This document shows, piece by piece, positions 1 through 9,373 of a DNA stretch of 51,445 nt. The DNA is from Mixta theicola (lineage in GTDB: Bacteria > Pseudomonadota > Gammaproteobacteria > Enterobacterales > Enterobacteriaceae). How positions within the stretch are numbered: position 1 is the first letter of the stretch; every line of letters begins with the position of its first letter. The position numbers were made by a program, and so were the translations under genes. The notes below the pieces were generated by a model that was not told where the DNA came from, did no database searches, and was given only the letters and a program-made list of their open reading frames with translations. Where the stretch lies: assembly GCF_002895925.1 (NCBI RefSeq), contig NZ_NWUO01000020.1, forward strand, positions 1 to 51,445, written 5' to 3'.

Positions 1-2
1 GT

Positions 3-241
<239 letters not shown>

Positions 242-259
242 TTCTGAAGGATGGATGCC

Positions 260-1057
260 ATGTTACAGAACAACATAAAACAGCTTCGTACCCAGCTATC
301 TATAACCCAGCGCGAGCTGGCGTTCATGGTCGGCACCAGCCAGCAACAAATTCAGCGTATCGAAACCGGGAAGGTTGCGGCAAAGCTGAGTCTCGCACAG
401 GCAATATGCAATGCCCTGGATAAACCTCTAAACGTAGTGTTCCCGGAAAGCGATCGGTTGATAAACGACTTCCGCAAGAAGCGTCGTAAAACCGATGAAG
501 ATCTTGAGGCGATAGCCACAAGCGGCATTGAAATGGATAGCGGTCTCTGGACTGTAAAACTTTGGCTACAGGGGCAGCTGGACTATTTGTTGTTGCCCAT
601 TTCAGCAGCGGATAAGCGGAGGTTTTATTATTATTTTCAGGAAAAAAACACCCCAAATACAGAACGCTTCTTCGTTTTTGATTCTTCGGAGTATCGTTAT
701 GCGTTAAATATGCGCGAAGTGGTATTTCATCAGTTCCTGTCTGATGGCTTTGCTCTCATCATGAGCGAAGAAGAAGACGACTATGAAGACGATTATTTTA
801 ATGTCCATATTACTCTGGTGAACGGTGGACCAGTGATACCACTGAGTGTTGAGCCTGATGCGCCGCAAAACGAAGAGACGGATGATATCGGCCAGTTGAA
901 TGCGTTCTTTGACACGCTGGATTGCGAGCTTGAAACCACGGATCGTTTTATGATAACCGACGAAGATGGAGAAGATGCTTTCATCCGTATTGGTTCTATT
1001 GCGATGGTGCGAGTCGCGCTTGACGCGTTAGAACCTGTGGAAGATGATGAAGAGTAA
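260..1057 (+). CDS. XRE-family helix-turn-helix regulator with acidic C-terminal domain
   Basis: This is a 265-residue protein. Residues about 5-60 form a Cro/CI-type helix-turn-helix (TQRELAFMVGTSQQQIQRIE), like HipB/HigA DNA-binding domains. The remainder is an unrecognised, very acidic domain with runs of Glu and Asp (for example EEEDDYEDDY) and no catalytic motif that I can identify. An ATG at 251 is also in frame, but the GAAGG Shine-Dalgarno at 246-250 sits nine bases before the ATG at 260, so 260 is preferred. The IS right end stops at 241, so the native promoter has probably been displaced and expression may depend on the IS. It stands next to toxin-antitoxin and integrase remnants, so it is probably island cargo. 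Its partner and target are unknown. Confidence 0.75.
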   Translation: MLQNNIKQLRTQLSITQRELAFMVGTSQQQIQRIETGKVAAKLSLAQAICNALDKPLNVVFPESDRLINDFRKKRRKTDEDLEAIATSGIEMDSGLWTVKLWLQGQLDYLLLPISAADKRRFYYYFQEKNTPNTERFFVFDSSEYRYALNMREVVFHQFLSDGFALIMSEEEDDYEDDYFNVHITLVNGGPVIPLSVEPDAPQNEETDDIGQLNAFFDTLDCELETTDRFMITDEDGEDAFIRIGSIAMVRVALDALEPVEDDEE

Positions 1058-1278
1058 TTTTTTGAGTTAGCTAAGACTTCAGAGAATCGCGTTGAGTATA
1101 CATGTGAGTATATATAGCGGTTATCTTATTTTTCAATTTTAATTATTTCAGCTGTTTACGTCGAGAATAGCGGTGCGGCCTTCGCACCAATACTCATCTA
1201 ATTAGTTGTGTTTAAATAACTTTCCTCATATTTTTGCTTGTAAACACGTAGCCCTACTACAAAAGGCTATACGAGGCG
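1058..1278. other. Non-coding stretch between XRE gene and integrase remnant
   Basis: An AT-rich 220-base gap with no convincing reading frame. I could not identify a clear terminator or an attachment-site repeat in it. Confidence 0.4.
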
Positions 1279-1590
1279 ATGTCTCAGCGATATAAACTCT
1301 ATCGTCGAACCAGCGGCATTTATGTTGTCCGCATTAGCGTTCCCCAACGTTTTCGTCGATACGCAGGACAGTGTGAGATTCACACATCAACAAGCTCTAA
1401 TATTCTCTAAGAAGCAAAGCTTAGAGCTGCAAAGCTACTGTCTGTCTGGCATCAGGTTCTAATCGAGTATGAACGATTGGACAATAGATCTCTCACTGAA
1501 TGCGCGCCGCTTATGGCTGGTGCCGGAATGATCACTCTGGCTAGTTTCGCACAGGCAATTGAACTGTCAGTGAGCCAGCTGGTGCAATCA
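1279..1590 (+). pseudogene. Integrase N-terminal fragment (DUF6538-like), with premature stop
   Basis: From ATG 1279, preceded by GAGG, the frame reads MSQRYKLYRRTSGIYVVRIS and resembles the N-terminal DUF6538 region of phage-type tyrosine integrases. It meets a TAA at 1408-1410 after 43 codons. The same frame then continues with plausible integrase-like sequence (EAKLRAAKLLSVWHQVLIEY and beyond) until about 1590. There it runs into the opposite-strand integrase fragment. No core-binding or catalytic domain remains on this strand. This is a remnant of an island or prophage integrase; the family label rests on recognition by eye. Confidence 0.55.
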
Positions 1591-2077
1591 GCAGAGCGTC
1601 ATTTACTGCCTGCTGTACAGCGTTACGGTCAAGGATTCGCGTTTCACGCGGCCTACCGCCTTTGGTGCCAAAAACAATGGTGAGAGTTGATTGATTACGT
1701 TCAAGCTGCTTTTTCCACGTATTCAGTGAACTGGTGCACTGCACAGTTTCCTGTGAGCGAAGCCCCAGCAATCGGGCAAGCTGAAGGGCACAGGCAAGTC
1801 CCTGGTCATGCTGCTGCGCGCTTTGCAATACTGCCTGAAATCGCTCATCCGGGATGGCAAATTTCGTGCCTGCACGACTTGCTCCGCTTAATCCCAACGC
1901 TTTATTCGTTAATCGTGTTGATGTAACGAGTTTTTCCCTGCCTGCCAGACGAAACACCTTGCGCAATGCTGACATGTCATTATGAAGCGTTCGAACAGCA
2001 ATACCTGTTGCCTGGCGATCGGCAATGATGATATTGCCATCGTCGCAGGCAAAAGCTGTTGCTTTGCTGGCGGCAAA
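1541..2077 (-). pseudogene. Tyrosine integrase fragment (Integrase_1 family), both ends missing
   Basis: The minus-strand frame is open from 2077 to 1541. It contains a typical segment of the Integrase_1 group found in genomic islands: a SAM-like part with ALRKVFRLAGREKL and NKALGLSGASRAGTKFAIPD, then the first catalytic Arg in LARLLGLRSQE, then the beta-sheet region FGTKGGRPRETRIL. The N-terminus is cut off by a TGA at 2078-2080, with no start in frame. Homology fades after RNAVQQAVNDAL at about 1590, so the HxxR and Tyr catalytic residues are missing. It is a dead fragment that collides tail to tail with another integrase remnant. Confidence 0.7.
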
Positions 2078-2166
2078 TCATTCACTGAGGAGAAGACCGA
2101 ATACAGCATTCTTTACGGAGAATACTGATCGGCGCGGAAACGCTCGTTATTAGCCGTCTCTTAAGT

Positions 2167-2304
2167 TTAAGGAATCTTCATCGTCACGTCCCAGGTGCGT
2201 TTTTGTTGACGATACCTGCTTTCAAAGGTGGGCAGGTTTACCGCTAATCCAGCGTTGTCTTTCAGGTTACGACAACTTTCTTTGTGGTCGCCCGAATGCG
2301 TCAG
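2167..2304 (-). pseudogene. C-terminal relic of an unidentified island protein
   Basis: A minus-strand frame of 45 residues ends with a natural-looking tail (TWDVTMKIP, then TAA at 2167-2169). It is blocked upstream by TGA at 2305-2307 and has no start codon. The sequence HSGDHKESCRNLKDNAGL followed by LPTFESRYRQQKR looks like real coding sequence rather than noise, but I do not recognise the family. It is probably the surviving end of a gene deleted with the rest of the island. Confidence 0.25.
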
Positions 2305-2537
2305 TCACAGACCACACTCCATTCCTTATGATTTTGGCTTGTGACCACCCGAAGGCGTTTCTCACAGGCCACTCGTATCATCCTGATACTGGAAACATTG
2401 GTGGCTGTCCGTTGACAGCAGATATACGTAGCTAAAAATACGCCAAAATTTTGTTGGCTTCATGCACTTTGCATCAGTGAGAAAAAGGAGTAGCCTAGCA
2501 CCAGGTGCTATAGTTAAGGTAACAGGATGTCAGCCTG

Positions 2538-2897
2538 ATGCGCGTATTCAAAACTAAATGGTTCAGCAAGGCGGCTAAATCTCACGCCATTAAAAATAGT
2601 GAGTTATGTCGGGCTATAGAGGCGGTGATGCAAGGGAAGGCTGACAATCTCGGTGGGGGAGTTTACAAGTAACGGCTGAACCAGAATCGCGATCGCGCCA
2701 TTATCCTGGCGAAAGGTGGAGAGCACTGGTTTTACACGTTCCTGTATGCCAAGCAGGATATGGCAAACATCGATCAACGCGAACTGGCCGGATTCCGAGA
2801 GTTAGCAAAGCACTACGCTGCCCTTGTTGACGAAAAGATTACGGTACTGATTAAGAGTAAAGAACTGGTGGAGATTTGCCATGACTGCAAAAAGTAA
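2538..2897 (+). pseudogene. HigB/RelE-like toxin gene with nonsense codon
   Basis: The frame from ATG 2538 encodes a 119-residue RelE/ParE-superfamily toxin of the HigB-like group. It is interrupted by one TAA at 2670-2672, after 44 codons. Both halves fit the family: the first begins MRVFKTKWFSKAAK and runs through ELCRAIEAVMQGK to LGGGVYK. The second gives RLNQNRDRAIILAKGGEHWF, then FLYAKQDMANI and an LxxFRELA helix. The position of the stop is where relatives usually have Lys, so a single AAA-to-TAA change would explain it. The gene overlaps the antitoxin by 17 bases, as in toxin-first higBA operons. Unless the codon is read through, the toxin is inactive. Confidence 0.8.
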
Positions 2898-3204
2898 ATT
2901 TAAGAGTCCTGCATTTGAGGCCATCCACAGTGCGGCTGCTGGATTATTCAGCGTTGATGCTATCCCGCAGGAAACGATGCGCAACTTTGACAAAGCGTGC
3001 CTTAATAACGTGAATGAGCTTCAACCCGTTGAGATTAAGGCGTTGCGCGAGAAGCTGAACGTCAGCCAGCCAGTTTTTGCCAGCTACCTGAACACCAGTG
3101 TGTCAACGGTGCAGAAATGGGAAAGTGGCGTAAAACGTCCTGGTGGATTGGCGCTGAAATTGCTTACTGTAGTGCAGAAGCATGGGTTGAAGGTGTTGGT
3201 TTGA
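2881..3204 (+). CDS. HigA-like antitoxin (XRE-type HTH)
   Basis: This is a 107-residue protein. Residues about 50-100 form a helix-turn-helix (LNVSQPVFASYLNTSVSTVQ, then KWESGVKRPGG) typical of HigA/NadS-type antitoxins, which bind the toxin and repress their own operon. The N-terminal 45 residues probably contact the toxin. The start ATG at 2881 lies inside the end of the toxin frame and is preceded by GGTGGAG. The antitoxin is intact while the toxin carries a nonsense codon, so it is now probably an orphan DNA-binding protein. It could still neutralise related toxins elsewhere; that is inference. Confidence 0.85.
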   Translation: MTAKSKFKSPAFEAIHSAAAGLFSVDAIPQETMRNFDKACLNNVNELQPVEIKALREKLNVSQPVFASYLNTSVSTVQKWESGVKRPGGLALKLLTVVQKHGLKVLV

Positions 3205-3379
3205 TTTAGTTGTACTGGCTTATCTTCGGGCTAGTCATTATTGGGAAATAAGTTTCTGGTTAATTTTATTGACCGCTTAATGTCAAAATCGGAAGCTGCT
3301 ATTGTAAAGAAAGGATTCATGCTTTAGATATATACGCTACAATTAAAATATTAGGTGACATCAGCAAAGGAGGCAAAAA

Positions 3380-3445
3380 ATGTCCGATTTGCGGGCTTGG
3401 TACTTTTTGGTAAGCGCTACGATTTTAAAACACAAGGTGTCATAA
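3380..3445 (+). CDS. Possible 21-residue leader or displaced 5' end of the FRG gene
   Basis: A strong Shine-Dalgarno (AAAGGAGG) precedes an ATG at 3380 that opens a 21-codon frame ending in TAA at 3443-3445. The next codon, GTG 3446, is the likely start of the FRG-domain gene and is in the same frame. Either this is a short translated leader coupled to the FRG gene, or the real gene once started here and has gained a stop. The peptide (MSDLRAWYFLVSATILKHKV) matches nothing I know. Confidence 0.3.
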   Translation: MSDLRAWYFLVSATILKHKVS

Positions 3446-4416
3446 GTGAGGGAAATTGAAGCTGAAGGGACGTTAAGTTCTATTACTAATTGTTTGAACG
3501 AAGTAGCAGCAGATTTTCAATCTACATGATTTCGTGGTCAGTCTATTTATGCGCATAAATTGCTCCCCGGCATTTTCAGGCAAGGTTCTTCGTTTGGCGT
3601 AGTATATCATGAACAAAAAATGTTTGAAGAATTCAAAAGACATTATCCAGAACAGTCTAATAATCATAAAAACACATATGAATGGGTCACGTTAATGCAA
3701 CACTATGGGCTCCCTACACGTTTATTGGATTGGTCTGGTAATCTACTTGTTGGTCTGTATTTTTGTTGTATAAACGACTCAGATAAAGATGGTGTAATTT
3801 TTATTTTTGATCCAACTTACTTGGATGAAAATTATAAATTCAATGAGTTACTTGAGATGCAGGTGCAAGAGAAGTCACGAGATGACTTTTTTCATAGGAT
3901 AATTTATCAGCTTGATGATGTCCTGGATGGAAGCTGTAAATTAAATGGTATATCTATCCAGGTCTTCGAAATGACTTGTTCAAGCGGTCATAATTTTGCG
4001 GTCTTTCAACCGGTAGTTCAGCATCTTTTGTTAGCTTACAGATTAAGGTAGAACTGCCAAATACCAAAGACGTTAACGGAAATGCTATTCCTTTCATTTT
4101 CTCTGATATTAAACGAGCCTTTTCCAATATTGTTCCATTTAAAGCCCCGCACCTTAACCCCAGAATCAGACAGCAACATGGACATTTCACATTTCATGGC
4201 GGAATGTTTATTGAGGATGATGAATTTATTCCTGTGGGAGAAATGGAACATGAAATGTACACAGGTAATTCGTTAATAAAACTTAAAGTTACAAACGGAA
4301 ATAAGATTAAACTCCTGAAAGAACTGACTTATGCAGGTATAAAGGAGGCAACTCTTTTCCCTGAAATGGAGTATCAGGCACGAGAAATTAAAAAGTTATA
4401 TTCCTTAATAGTGTGA
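3446..4416 (+). pseudogene. FRG-domain protein gene, interrupted by a stop and a frameshift
   Basis: The conceptual product is a stand-alone FRG-domain protein of about 320 residues. The name-giving Phe-Arg-Gly motif is present (FRGQSIYAHKLLPGIFRQ) and is followed by the conserved LMQHYGLPTRLLDWSGNLLV block. Near the end come APHLNPRIRQQHGHF and the C-terminal helix. It is broken twice. A TGA at 3527-3529 stands just before FRG, where relatives usually have an aromatic residue (TGG to TGA would do it). A frame change lies between about 3960 and 4030, after which the frame of 4204-4416 carries the rest. FRG proteins are common in mobile islands and some are linked to defence, but their chemistry is not established. 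The low GC and the decay agree with transferred DNA. Confidence 0.75.
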
Positions 4417-4985
4417 AATGCCCGTCTCATTGGATAGTAAGAAATGTCAGTTTTCTATCAAGTACAAAAGCCACTGTAGATTGTTAAGGGCTTTGGTATG
4501 TTAGCTCATAATGGCGAGTAGTTCCCAGGCTCAACCTCGTACAGTATGCCCTTTGAAGCTGGAAGACGTGCCGCCGTCTCTAAACCTCATACCTCACCAG
4601 ACTGATCACACGCATTTAAGCCCGATGTGCGGCCTTGTGGCTGCGTAAACAGGAGAATAGTGGTATCGCTGCGCTCAACTGACCTGCCCCACGATTAGCT
4701 ACCACCGTCAGTTAATCATATCGGTTTGTTTCCTTCCGAATTCTGCGTTTGTCCCCTTACCACTAACGGGGCTTGATGCAGCACGCGTTTATTGGCGGCT
4801 TTTGCCTGATAAATGCCAAATCGCGTTAATTTGCTATCCATCACACTTATTCAAAAAAACGTAAAAACATAAATTCGCCGTTAATTTTTGCAATTGTTAT
4901 TCCGCTTCCCTTTTACAACATTAACAGGCACCGAAGAATGTCGCTTTTCGTTAAATAAATACCTGCGGGTATAAGGGGAGCAATA
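4417..4985. other. Gene-free stretch between island debris and sugar operon
   Basis: I see no supported gene in this 570-base stretch. All frames are stop-rich up to about 4850. The part from 4500 to 4700 has a mosaic, IS-remnant-like feel but no transposase frame or paired inverted repeat that I could verify. The last 150 bases are AT-rich and end in a good ribosome-binding site (AAGGGGAG) for the transporter at 4986, so its promoter should lie here. Confidence 0.45.
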
Positions 4986-6374
4986 ATGACGACCTGTTCC
5001 GTGCTGGGTAAAAAAGAGAAAATTGGCTATGGGCTTGGCGATATGGCCAGTGCGCTGGTCTGGCAAACGGCAACGCTGTTTCTCGCCTGGTTCTATACCG
5101 ATGTGTATGGCCTGCCTGCGGCAATTATGGGCACCATGTTTTTGCTGGTGCGAGCGCTGGATGCCTTTGTCGATCCGTGCATCGGCGCGCTGGTGGATCG
5201 CACCCGCACCCGCCACGGACGCTTTCGTCCCTGGCTGCTGTGGTTTGCGGTGCCGTTCGGCGTCTGCTGCCTGATCACTTTCTACGTGCCTGACGCCGGG
5301 CCGACGGCGAAAATTATCTATGCCTGCTTCACCTATACTTTGCTGAGCCTGGTTTATTCCGCGATTAACGTGCCTTACTGCGCAATGCCGGGCGCGCTGA
5401 CGCTCGATCCGCGCGAGCGCCATTCTCTGCAGTCCTGGCGTTTTGGCCTCTCATTTATCGGCGGGCTAATCGTTACGGTGATCGCGCTGCCGCTGGTTAA
5501 ACTGCTGGGCGATGGCAACGCGCAAAAAGGCTATTTTTATGCCATGAGCCTGATGGGATTACTGGGCGTCGTGCTGTTTCTCTGCTGTTTCGGCATGACC
5601 CGCGAGCGCTATTATTCCGCCGCCGAAAATAGCGGTTCAATGCTCAGCGATTTAAAAATCCTGGCGCGCAACAGCCAGTGGCGCATTATCTTCTTCTTCA
5701 ATATTTTGCTGCTGACGGCGGTGGTAACGCGCGGCTCCGCCACGATGTACTACGTTAAATATCTGCTGTTACGCCCGGAGTTGGTGTTCGCCTTTATTGT
5801 TTCCGGCATGGTCGCCTCGCTGCTGGGCGCCATATTATCCGAGCGGCTGCTGGGTAAATTCGATCGGGTGCGCGCCTATCAGTGGACAATTATCAGCTTT
5901 GCTATTCTCGGATCGCTGGTTTTCTTTTTACCGCCAACCGCTATCTGGTGGATATTCGGCATTAATATCCTTTTCAGCTTTATACAGAACCTGACCACGC
6001 CGCTGCAGTGGACCATGTTTTCCGACGTGGTGGACTACGAAGAGCAGCGCAGCGGGCGACGGCTGGACGGGCTGGTATTTTCCACCGCGCTGTTTGCCAT
6101 CAAATTTGGCCTGGCGCTGGGCGGGGCGCTGGTTGGCTGGATCCTCGCGCTGGTGGACTATCTGCCCAACCAGGCGCAGCAGTCAACGGGCGTGCTGACC
6201 ACCATCAACGCGCTGTTCACCCTTATCCCTTCGGCGCTGTTCCTGGCGATGGCGCTGCTGCTGTGCCTCTACAAGCTTAACAGTCGCAAAGTGTCCGAGA
6301 TCGCCAGCCAGCTGGCGCGCAAGCGTCAGCAGCGTGAAGAGCTTTCCCCTCTGGTTTCCGCAATTCAGGAGTAA
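4986..6374 (+). CDS. GPH-family sugar:cation symporter (MelB/YicJ-like)
   Basis: A 462-residue polytopic inner-membrane protein of the glycoside-pentoside-hexuronide:cation symporter family. Family signs are the N-terminal KEKIGYGLGDMASAL segment, the Asp-rich cation-site region in helix 2 (RALDAFVDPCIGALVDRT followed by RHGRFRPWLL) and PYCAMPGALT in the middle. About twelve hydrophobic helices can be counted. Substrates of relatives are melibiose, xylosides and other glycosides. The next gene starts three bases after its stop and encodes a GH3 glycosidase, so the pair most likely imports and cleaves a beta-linked oligosaccharide or aryl glycoside, perhaps a beta-xyloside. The start is supported by AAGGGGAG seven bases upstream. 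No regulator gene is adjacent. Confidence 0.88.
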   Translation: MTTCSVLGKKEKIGYGLGDMASALVWQTATLFLAWFYTDVYGLPAAIMGTMFLLVRALDAFVDPCIGALVDRTRTRHGRFRPWLLWFAVPFGVCCLITFYVPDAGPTAKIIYACFTYTLLSLVYSAINVPYCAMPGALTLDPRERHSLQSWRFGLSFIGGLIVTVIALPLVKLLGDGNAQKGYFYAMSLMGLLGVVLFLCCFGMTRERYYSAAENSGSMLSDLKILARNSQWRIIFFFNILLLTAVVTRGSATMYYVKYLLLRPELVFAFIVSGMVASLLGAILSERLLGKFDRVRAYQWTIISFAILGSLVFFLPPTAIWWIFGINILFSFIQNLTTPLQWTMFSDVVDYEEQRSGRRLDGLVFSTALFAIKFGLALGGALVGWILALVDYLPNQAQQSTGVLTTINALFTLIPSALFLAMALLLCLYKLNSRKVSEIASQLARKRQQREELSPLVSAIQE

Positions 6375-6377
6375 TTT

Positions 6378-8759
6378 ATGACGGCTATTTATCAGGATCC
6401 ACAGCGCCCCGTTGCCGAGCGCGTTGCCGACCTGCTGGCGCGCATGACGCCAGAAGAGAAATTTGCGCAGATGCACGCCTTCTGGCTGATCCTTTCGCCC
6501 GACGGCGCGCATCGTGAGCGCAGCGATCTTAGCGATAGCTTCTCCGGCGCGGGCCAGCAAACCGATCTTAATGCGCGACTGCAGCGCGGCATCGGCCAAA
6601 TTACCCGACCGCTGGGTACGCATGTTGTTGAGGCGAAAGAGGGCGTCAGGGCGGCAAACCGTCTGCAAAAAACGCTGGTGGAAGAGACGCGGCTGGGCAT
6701 TCCGGCGCTGTTCCATGAAGAATGTCTGGTTGGCCTGCTGTGCAAAGGGGCGACGCTGTTTCCTTCTCCGCTGAATTACGCCTCAGCCTGGGATCCGGCG
6801 CTGGTTGAGCAGGTTGCTGCGGCGATCGGCGAAGAGGCGCGATCCACCGGCTGCCGCCAGGGGCTGGCCCCGGTGCTGGATGTCTCGCGCGACGTGCGCT
6901 GGGGGCGCACCGAGGAAACCTTTGGCGAAGATCCGTGGCTGGTCGGCGTCATGGCTACCCATTTTGTTAAGGGGCTACAGGGGAAACGGCGCGATCTGCT
7001 GGCGACGCTCAAGCACTATGTCGGCCACTCCTTTAGCGAAGGCGGGCGTAATCATGCGCCGGTGCATCTGGGCTTTTGCGAGCTGAATGACACCTTTTTG
7101 CTGCCGTTTGAGATGGCGGTCAAGCTGGCTAACGCCGGTTCCGTGATGCCCGCTTACCATGACATTGATAATCAGCCTGCGCACAGCGATGCCTTTTTGC
7201 TGACGACGCTGCTGCGTGAACGCTGGGGCTTCGATGGCATTATCGTTGCCGATTACGGCGGCGTCAGCCTGCTGCATCAGCACCACGGCGTAACGCGGGA
7301 TGCGGCAGAATCCGCCGCGCTGGCCTTCAATGCCGGGCTGGACATCGAACTGCCGAAGGATGACTGCGCGCAGCATCTGGCAACAGCCGTGGAGCGCGGC
7401 CTGATTACTATGGCGAAGGTGGATGAAATTGTCGGTCGTCTGCTGACCGAGAAGTTTCGTCTGGGGCTGTTTGAGCAACCCTATGTCGATGAAAGCCGCA
7501 TCAACCTGCAAAGCGAAGAGGCGCGGCGGCTTGCCCGCGAAGTAGCGACGCGTTCGATTACCCTGCTGGAAAACAACGGCGTACTGCCGCTGAAGCCTGC
7601 GCAGCGCGTGGCGGTGATCGGGCCGACGGCGGACGATCCGCTGGCGCTGCTTAGCGGCTACAGTTTTCCGGTGCATCTGATTATCAGCGATATGCTCGAT
7701 CAGGCGTCGCAGGTGGTTACGCCGCTGCAGGCGCTACGCGCTGCGCTGGGTGAAGAGCAGGTCAGCTATGCGCGCGGCTGCCATATTATTGAACAGCGCA
7801 TGGCGGGCGCGCCGGTTTTCCCCGGCGACAGCGCCGGAAAACCGATGCAGCAGTCGCCGGTATCGCAGGATCGCTCGCTGATCCCACAGGCGGTGGCGGT
7901 TGCCGAACAGAGCGATGTGGTTATCGCCTGCGTGGGCGATCTGGCCGGATTATTCCAGAGCGGCACGGTAGGTGAAGGTTCGGATGCGGAAAGCCTCTCT
8001 CTGCCGGGCGTCCAGCAGCAGCTATTGGACGCGCTGGTCGCAACCGGTAAGCCGGTGGTGGTGGTGATTACCGGCGGCCGTCCTTACAACCTCGGCGGAC
8101 TGGAAGATAAAGTCGCGGCGTTGCTGATGGCCTGGGCGCCGGGCCAGGAGGGCGGTCCGGCAGTGGCCGATGTGCTGACCGGGCACGCCGAGCCAGAAGG
8201 GCGGCTGGTGCTGTCGGTGCCGAAAAGCGCCGGGGCGATGCCCTATTACTACAACCACAAGCTGAAAAGCGGCGGCACGCCGTTCGCCTTCCACTTTGGC
8301 GCGCGCTATCCCTTTGGCTACGGTAAAAGCTGGACGGAATTTACCTACGGCCCGCTCAGCTTCAGGCACGACGAGGTGACAATCGACGGCGGTGAGATTG
8401 AGGTAGCGCTCGATATTACCAACAGCGGCCAGCAGGCGGGCAGCGAAGTGGTGCAGCTTTATGTACGGGATAAAATCGCCTCGATGGTCAGGCCGGTACA
8501 GGAGCTTAAAGCGTTTCAGCGCGTCAGGCTGGCGGCGGGCGAAACGGCGCGCCTGACCTTTTTCCTGCCGGTGGATATGCTCAACTTTACCAGCCGGGAA
8601 GGGCAGCGTGTGGTGGAGCCGGGCGAGTTCGAGATTCAGGTGGGCGCCTCCAGCGCGGATATTCGTCAGCGCGGCACGGTGAAGGTCACCGGCGCGCTGC
8701 GCGAGCTACCGTCGAACTGGCGAATGCTAAGCCACTGCGAAATCGGGCGCGGCCTGTAG
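6378..8759 (+). CDS. Glycoside hydrolase family 3 (beta-xylosidase/beta-glucosidase type)
   Basis: A 793-residue cytoplasmic enzyme without a signal peptide. The GH3 N-terminal barrel covers about residues 1-340 and carries the nucleophile Asp292 in GFDGIIVADYGG. The substrate-binding segment LATLKHYVGHSFSEGGRNHAP comes before it. The C-terminal sandwich domain follows, with RSITLLENNG and GEGSDAESLSLPG (the acid/base region). A fibronectin-III-like domain ends the chain, with GSEVVQLYVRD. Relatives hydrolyse terminal beta-xylose or beta-glucose. The lack of an export signal and tight coupling to the upstream symporter (ribosome-binding site inside the symporter's end) imply that it acts on an imported oligosaccharide. 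The exact sugar cannot be read from the sequence. Confidence 0.9.
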   Translation: MTAIYQDPQRPVAERVADLLARMTPEEKFAQMHAFWLILSPDGAHRERSDLSDSFSGAGQQTDLNARLQRGIGQITRPLGTHVVEAKEGVRAANRLQKTLVEETRLGIPALFHEECLVGLLCKGATLFPSPLNYASAWDPALVEQVAAAIGEEARSTGCRQGLAPVLDVSRDVRWGRTEETFGEDPWLVGVMATHFVKGLQGKRRDLLATLKHYVGHSFSEGGRNHAPVHLGFCELNDTFLLPFEMAVKLANAGSVMPAYHDIDNQPAHSDAFLLTTLLRERWGFDGIIVADYGGVSLLHQHHGVTRDAAESAALAFNAGLDIELPKDDCAQHLATAVERGLITMAKVDEIVGRLLTEKFRLGLFEQPYVDESRINLQSEEARRLAREVATRSITLLENNGVLPLKPAQRVAVIGPTADDPLALLSGYSFPVHLIISDMLDQASQVVTPLQALRAALGEEQVSYARGCHIIEQRMAGAPVFPGDSAGKPMQQSPVSQDRSLIPQAVAVAEQSDVVIACVGDLAGLFQSGTVGEGSDAESLSLPGVQQQLLDALVATGKPVVVVITGGRPYNLGGLEDKVAALLMAWAPGQEGGPAVADVLTGHAEPEGRLVLSVPKSAGAMPYYYNHKLKSGGTPFAFHFGARYPFGYGKSWTEFTYGPLSFRHDEVTIDGGEIEVALDITNSGQQAGSEVVQLYVRDKIASMVRPVQELKAFQRVRLAAGETARLTFFLPVDMLNFTSREGQRVVEPGEFEIQVGASSADIRQRGTVKVTGALRELPSNWRMLSHCEIGRGL

Positions 8760-8889
8760 CGCCGGATGCAGATGTGCTTTCGCTGCTGTTGCCCGCGAAT
8801 TCAGGCCACCGGCTGTTGAATAACGATCGGGCCAACAGCGGCAGCACAGGCTTTAGCTGGAATTGACGCTGAAATGATAATGTTAACGA

Positions 8890-8911
8890 GGCCGCAATAG
8901 CGGCCTTTTTT
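8890..8911 (+). terminator. Rho-independent terminator of the symporter-GH3 operon
   Basis: A six-base-pair GC stem (GGCCGC/GCGGCC) with an AATA loop is followed by six T residues, 130 bases after the GH3 stop. Confidence 0.85.
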
Positions 8912-9373
8912 ATGGCCGATGGTGTGATAAGGCGGCGGGTAAATCCCTGTGCCATATAAATGCGTCCGACAATATCTGCGTAGCAACATGTTTTTAACTA
9001 ACAGGCATAAATTCTGGACAATGTTTAAGTGGCCGATAATAATAGGCGCGCTTTAAAATCCATAAGGTTTTCTACAGTTAACCGGCTGAATGTACAGGAT
9101 TGTTTTTAATAAATCCTTTTTTCATTTCGCCGAGTTTTCTGTTATGTAAGCCAGAAAATAATAATAAACCGCTAATAATTTGGCTTAATTTCGCTAATCG
9201 TAGCGTGAGCTGTTTTATTTAGCCGGTGGGTTAGGTTATAGCCCTGCGCAACCCTGCCTGGGGAATGAATCGATATTCACCAAAAAAATTATGCGTTATA
9301 TAAAAACATTGGCACAGCTCTTAATTAAATAACAGGTTTATTTTTGGGCATGGACAAGGACTAAGGAGAGAAC
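8912..9373. other. Long AT-rich upstream region of the OmpA-lipoprotein operon
   Basis: There is no supported gene in this 460-base stretch. Base composition turns AT-rich between 9000 and 9330 and the region ends in a strong ribosome-binding site (CTAAGGAGAG). It must hold the promoter of the 9374-13284 operon. Its length and AT-richness would suit binding by H-NS or another silencer, but that is inference. Confidence 0.5.

Noticed and set aside
1477..1683. Plus-strand 68-codon frame over the integrase junction
   Set aside because: It is the tail of the interrupted DUF6538-type integrase running into antisense of the other integrase, not a gene of its own.
6975..7676. Minus-strand 233-codon frame
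   Set aside because: Shadow of the GH3 gene in GC-rich sequence.
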